Assembly (NCBI RefSeq): GCF_001613545.1
Contig: NZ_BDCO01000002.1
Location: 1,674,001 to 1,738,000, forward strand
DNA length: 64,000 nt
Reading direction: 5' to 3'
From: Terrimicrobium sacchariphilum
GTDB taxonomy: Bacteria > Verrucomicrobiota > Verrucomicrobiia > Chthoniobacterales > Terrimicrobiaceae
In this document: in pieces, positions 60,667 to 64,000 of the stretch
How the letters are laid out: every line of letters begins with the position of its first letter
How positions within the stretch are numbered: the first letter of the stretch is position 1
Made by a program: the position numbers and the translations under genes
Notes under the pieces: model-generated
What the model saw: only the letters and a program-made list of their open reading frames with translations
The model's database searches: none
Told to the model about the DNA's origin: nothing

Positions 60667-62447
60667 CAGCCTATTCGACCACCAGCGATGATACATCGCT
60701 CTCCCGCGAACAAGCGGATTTTTCGAAGTTCAAGCTGGAGCGCTCATGGCGGCACCGGTGTCCTGTGGCTCTGCGATACCTTATTGCGCTCGTGCTTGCT
60801 GGCCTTGCCTGGGTGACAACCTTTGGTCTGCGTCACCTGATTGATGCCCCGTCATTCCAGACGCCGTTTTTTGTCTGTGCCATTGTGCTGAGCAGTTGGA
60901 TCGGCGGCGCAGGTCCAGGCATTGTGGCGACCATTTTTTCGATATTTGCGATCGAGTTCTCGTTCACAGAACCGCGCTACACGCTGACTTTTACGTTTTC
61001 CGAGGTGCCGAAATTCACTGTTTTTTTCCTGGCTGGAGCATTTATCAGTCTGCTGGCTCGTCGTCAGCGAAGGGACGAGGAGGCTCTGCTGGTGGCTCGG
61101 GAGAGCCTGGAGGAAAAGGTGCGCGATCGTACGACGGATCTGGAGAGAGCGAATAGAAAGCTGACAGAAGAGGTGGCCGAGAGAACCCGCGCGGAACGAT
61201 CTCTGCAGCGACTTAATCGAGCCTGGCGGGTGAGGGGACTGTTCAACCGCTCGATCGCTCGCAGCGCTGATGAGCCGGAACTCGTCGCCAGAGTGTGTCA
61301 GACACTGGTAAAAAGCAGTGGATACCGACTCGCCTGGGTCGCCGAGGTGGACCAAAATCGTGTCGTCGCGGCGGCTCATGCTGCCGACGATCGCTTTGAG
61401 CGTGTGGCCGAGGCTTGGGCTGCTGATGGTCCTGGATACCCCATGGCGACCCGTGTGATCGAGTCCGGTCTGGCATTTTCCTGGGCGCAGCGAGACCGGA
61501 AGCGGGAGGAGCCGGGGGACCCTTGGTCGGAATCCAATGAGGTGAAGGCCGTGCTCGCGTTGCCGTTGATTTCCGACGACGCCATCCTCGGTGCGCTCTT
61601 GCTATACTCGGGCGATGGGGATGCCTTTGACAAACAGGAGACAGATTTGCTGCAGCAGGCCGCCAATGACGTGGCGCAGGGCATTCTGCTCTTCCGTGCT
61701 CGAGCGGCACGCGCCTCCGCGGAGACTGCCCTCAAGAAGACACGCGCTGAACTGGAGCGCGTTTCGCGAGTCACCACGATGGGGGAATTGACTGCTTCCA
61801 TCGCGCACGAGATCAATCAGCCCCTGGCGGCTCTGGTTACCAATGCCAATGCGTGTCTCCGTTGGCTGGACCGCAACCCGCCCGAGATGGATGAGGCACG
61901 CGAGGCTGCGCGCAGGATCATCCGAGACGGCAAGCGTGGCAGCGACGTGCTGGCCCGCATCAGGGCCATGCTGAAGAAGCAGGATCCGATCCGCGAAGAT
62001 CTTGCGATCAATGAGGTAATCGACGAGATCCTGGCGCTGGCCCGCACGGGGCTGGACGGAGTGCGGCTGGTTAAGGACTACTCCGCCCGATTGCCTCTCG
62101 TTCATGGCGACAGGGTGCAGCTTCAGCAAGTCATCCTGAATCTTGTTCTTAATAGCCTCGATGCGATGAAAGTCACACCTGACCGCGCCCCGGCTTTGAG
62201 CATCAGCACGGGCGTCACGGTGGGCGGAGATATCGAGGTGGCCATCTGCGACAACGGCATCGGCCTCACGGAGGAGCAGGTGGAAAAGATATTTACGACA
62301 TTTTTTACCACCAAGACCGAGGGGCTGGGGATGGGGCTGTCGATTTGCCGTTCAATCATCGAGCAGCATGGGGGCCGACTTTGGGCGGTGCCCAATGGTG
62401 ACACGGGCGTGACTTTCCGGTTTACTCTGCCGGTCGCACTCCTTTGA
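60663..62447 (+). CDS. membrane sensor histidine kinase with DUF4118-like and GAF domains
   Basis: The 594-residue protein starts with GTG at 60663. Three to four membrane helices (about 36-132) resemble the KdpD-like DUF4118 region; a coiled coil (about 138-185), a GAF-type domain (about 190-345), a DHp helix with His382 ([13 protein letters not shown]) and a HATPase domain ([22 protein letters not shown]) follow. The [10 protein letters not shown] box marks a kinase branch that is common in Proteobacteria. It is flanked by NtrC- and FixJ-type regulators, so it may feed both. The signal is unknown. Confidence 0.9.
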   Translation: MTAYSTTSDDTSLSREQADFSKFKLERSWRHRCPVALRYLIALVLAGLAWVTTFGLRHLIDAPSFQTPFFVCAIVLSSWIGGAGPGIVATIFSIFAIEFSFTEPRYTLTFTFSEVPKFTVFFLAGAFISLLARRQRRDEEALLVARESLEEKVRDRTTDLERANRKLTEEVAERTRAERSLQRLNRAWRVRGLFNRSIARSADEPELVARVCQTLVKSSGYRLAWVAEVDQNRVVAAAHAADDRFERVAEAWAADGPGYPMATRVIESGLAFSWAQRDRKREEPGDPWSESNEVKAVLALPLISDDAILGALLLYSGDGDAFDKQETDLLQQAANDVAQGILLFRARAARASAETALKKTRAELERVSRVTTMGELTASIAHEINQPLAALVTNANACLRWLDRNPPEMDEAREAARRIIRDGKRGSDVLARIRAMLKKQDPIREDLAINEVIDEILALARTGLDGVRLVKDYSARLPLVHGDRVQLQQVILNLVLNSLDAMKVTPDRAPALSISTGVTVGGDIEVAICDNGIGLTEEQVEKIFTTFFTTKTEGLGMGLSICRSIIEQHGGRLWAVPNGDTGVTFRFTLPVALL

Positions 62448-63073
62448 TGGCCGACTCTCGGAAAAACTCCCAGGTTTTCGTCGTTGATGACGATCTAGCG
62501 ATATGTGACGCCCTTTCGAGCCTTATTCGCTCGGCGGGATGGGCAGTCAAAACATTCGGTTCGGCGAGGGAGTTTCTCCGCCAGGAGGTTCCTGATGGTC
62601 CTGCCTGTCTGATCTTGGATTTGCGGTTGCCGGATGCCAGCGGTCTCGCTCTACAAGAAGACCTTCTCGCGCGGTCCTATCACATTCCGATCATTTTCAT
62701 CAGCGGGCATGGCGATGTTCCCACGAGCGTCCGGGCCATGAAAGCGGGAGCCATGGAGTTTCTGGTAAAGCCTTTCGGAGATGAGGAACTGCTTGGCGCG
62801 ATTCGTCAGGCACTCGCCCGGGCGGAGGAAATCCTTGGACGTCGCGCCGAGGAGGCTGGTTTGCGGGAACGCTATGAGACTCTGACGAATCGTGAACGGG
62901 AGGTGATGGGACTCGTTATCAGGGGACTCCTGAACAAGCAGGTGGCCGCCGAACTCGGAACCAGTGAGATCACTGTCAAGGTCCAGCGGGGCAAGGTCAT
63001 GCAAAAGATGAGGGCGGAATCCCTGGTTGATCTGGTTCACATGGCTGAAAAGCTCGGTGTGAATCGATCCTAG
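62447..63073 (+). CDS. FixJ/NarL-type response regulator
   Basis: The ATG at 62447 overlaps the stop of the kinase (TGATG). The 208-residue protein has a REC domain (Asp58 in LILDLRLP, Lys108 in LVKPF) and a LuxR-type HTH ([20 protein letters not shown], then [14 protein letters not shown]). It should bind DNA as a phosphorylated dimer. Closest in pattern to FixJ-family regulators that pair with [10 protein letters not shown] kinases. Its targets are not visible here. Confidence 0.92.
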   Translation: MADSRKNSQVFVVDDDLAICDALSSLIRSAGWAVKTFGSAREFLRQEVPDGPACLILDLRLPDASGLALQEDLLARSYHIPIIFISGHGDVPTSVRAMKAGAMEFLVKPFGDEELLGAIRQALARAEEILGRRAEEAGLRERYETLTNREREVMGLVIRGLLNKQVAAELGTSEITVKVQRGKVMQKMRAESLVDLVHMAEKLGVNRS

Positions 63074-63098
63074 GGGATCCCGCCCTCGGTTTCTCCTG

Positions 63099-64000
63099 CT
63101 AAATCTTGGAGAGGCGCAGCTTGAGTTCATCAGCCGCCTGCCGCATGGCCGACTGCACGGCTGGAACGGTGGAAAGTGCGTTCAGCAGTCCATAGTCGTG
63201 GATGAGATTGCTGTACCGGATCGCTGTCACTTCCACTCCAGCTTCGTCGAGTCTGGCTGCATAGGCTTCTCCTTCGTCGCGCAAGACATCCCGTCCTGCG
63301 GTCTGCACAAGGGCTGGAGGCAGGCCACGAAGCTGCTCCAGAGAAGCCTGGAGAGGGGAGGCAAGGATTTCCCTGCGTTGGGCCGGGTCGGGAGCGTAAG
63401 CATCCCAGAACCATTTCATCATGGCTTTTGAGAGGAAGTATCCGTCGGCATATTCGTTATAGGAACCTGTTTCGAAGTTTGCATCGGTGACCGGCCAGAG
63501 CAGAACCTGGGAGAGAATATTTGGTCCGCCTTTTGCCTTGGCCAGCAATGCGACCACGGCGCTCATGTTGCCGCCTACGCTGTTGCCGACGACCGCCAGC
63601 CGGGAGCCATCGACCTGAATTTCATCGCCATGCTGGGAAACCCATTTCGTCGCGGCATAGGCTTCATTGATTGCCGTGGGATATTGCGCCTCGGGAGATG
63701 GGGTGTAGTTCACGAATACAGCGGTAAAGCCGGAGTAGTGCACGATATCGCGCACGAGGCGTTCGTGAGTCGGGAAATCGCCAAGAATCCAGCCGCCTCC
63801 ATGGAAAAACATGAAAACGGGTGTCTTTCCTTGCACGGTCTTGGGACGCACGATCGTTAGTTTCACCTCGTGGCCGTCTTGAGAGATCGTTCGCTTCGAG
63901 ATGTCTGCAGGAGGAAGGGTGACCGGCACGGAGGCTTGAGCTCCCACCAGTACTTGTCGTGCTTCGGTCGGCGGGAGGGTTTCGATGGGCTGGCCGCCGG
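63099..64000 (-). CDS. alpha/beta hydrolase (esterase/lipase, HSL-like), 5' end outside the window
   Basis: The frame stays open to the right edge, and the residues there (PIETLPPTEARQVLVGAQ) are the usual start region of HSL-type esterases, so the gene begins beyond the window. FFHGGGWILGD is the oxyanion-hole HGGGW motif, NSVGGN the nucleophile elbow (G-N-S-V-G), and the C-terminal DVLRDEGEAYAARL and LIHDYGLL hold the expected Asp and His. It hydrolyses carboxyl esters of small acyl chains. It is convergent with the FixJ-type gene, 25 bases apart. Confidence 0.85.
   Translation of the reverse strand, partial: GGQPIETLPPTEARQVLVGAQASVPVTLPPADISKRTISQDGHEVKLTIVRPKTVQGKTPVFMFFHGGGWILGDFPTHERLVRDIVHYSGFTAVFVNYTPSPEAQYPTAINEAYAATKWVSQHGDEIQVDGSRLAVVGNSVGGNMSAVVALLAKAKGGPNILSQVLLWPVTDANFETGSYNEYADGYFLSKAMMKWFWDAYAPDPAQRREILASPLQASLEQLRGLPPALVQTAGRDVLRDEGEAYAARLDEAGVEVTAIRYSNLIHDYGLLNALSTVPAVQSAMRQAADELKLRLSKI

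Noticed and set aside
1-64000. CRISPR arrays, tRNA or rRNA genes, insertion sequences, phage genes
   Set aside because: No regular direct-repeat arrays, cloverleaf-like segments, transposase motifs or phage proteins were recognised on either strand.

Overview
The window reads as the chromosome of a glycan-degrading member of the Verrucomicrobiota. Three things point there: a complete four-gene Verru_Chthon cassette (B-C-A-D) plus a second, isolated A-type protein; two secreted proteins ending in a PEP-CTERM sorting signal; and many secreted glycoside hydrolases, sulfatase and lyase genes next to Na+/solute symporters, with no SusC/SusD pair. The lineage below phylum is not determined. No tRNA, rRNA, CRISPR array or insertion sequence was seen.

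Layout. 1-1.2 kb: 3' end of a 2-hydroxyacid dehydrogenase-like gene and a LacI regulator. 1.4-8.6 kb: Verru_Chthon A-like protein followed by a GH106-type rhamnosidase. 9-11 kb: a PEP-CTERM repeat protein. 11-15.9 kb: minus-strand operon of FAD oxidoreductase, polysaccharide deacetylase-like protein and alginate-lyase-family protein, divergent from a sulfatase. 17.6-24.7 kb: sugar isomerase/epimerase, Bcr/CflA transporter, AraC regulator, GH78 rhamnosidase, xylulokinase. 24.7-30.6 kb: Verru_Chthon cassette. 30.8-57.7 kb: a large galactose-centred locus. 57.9-63.1 kb: a membrane protein and a two-component cluster (receiver-only protein, NtrC-type regulator, histidine kinase, FixJ-type regulator). 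63.1 kb to the end: an esterase running off the window.

The main result is the 30.8-57.7 kb locus. It holds a canonical GH110 alpha-galactosidase-like protein, four further right-handed beta-helix proteins that keep the same D-x22-DD acid pattern, two GH2 enzymes, two SSS symporters (one vSGLT-like), galT, a prepilin-like protein, a PEP-CTERM protein and an AraR-type GntR/LacI chimeric regulator. Nine promoters, eight of them in or bordering this locus and one at the 15.9 kb divergent region, carry a near-perfect palindrome ATATCGATAT. In seven of the nine, the last T of the palindrome is also the first T of the -10 hexamer. A degenerate tenth copy precedes the regulator gene. I read this as one regulon: secreted beta-helix enzymes and GH2 release galactose or galactosides, symporters import them, cytoplasmic GH2 and GH110 finish hydrolysis, and GalT feeds the Leloir pathway. 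The galactose assignment and the regulator-operator link are inferences from gene content and motif position.
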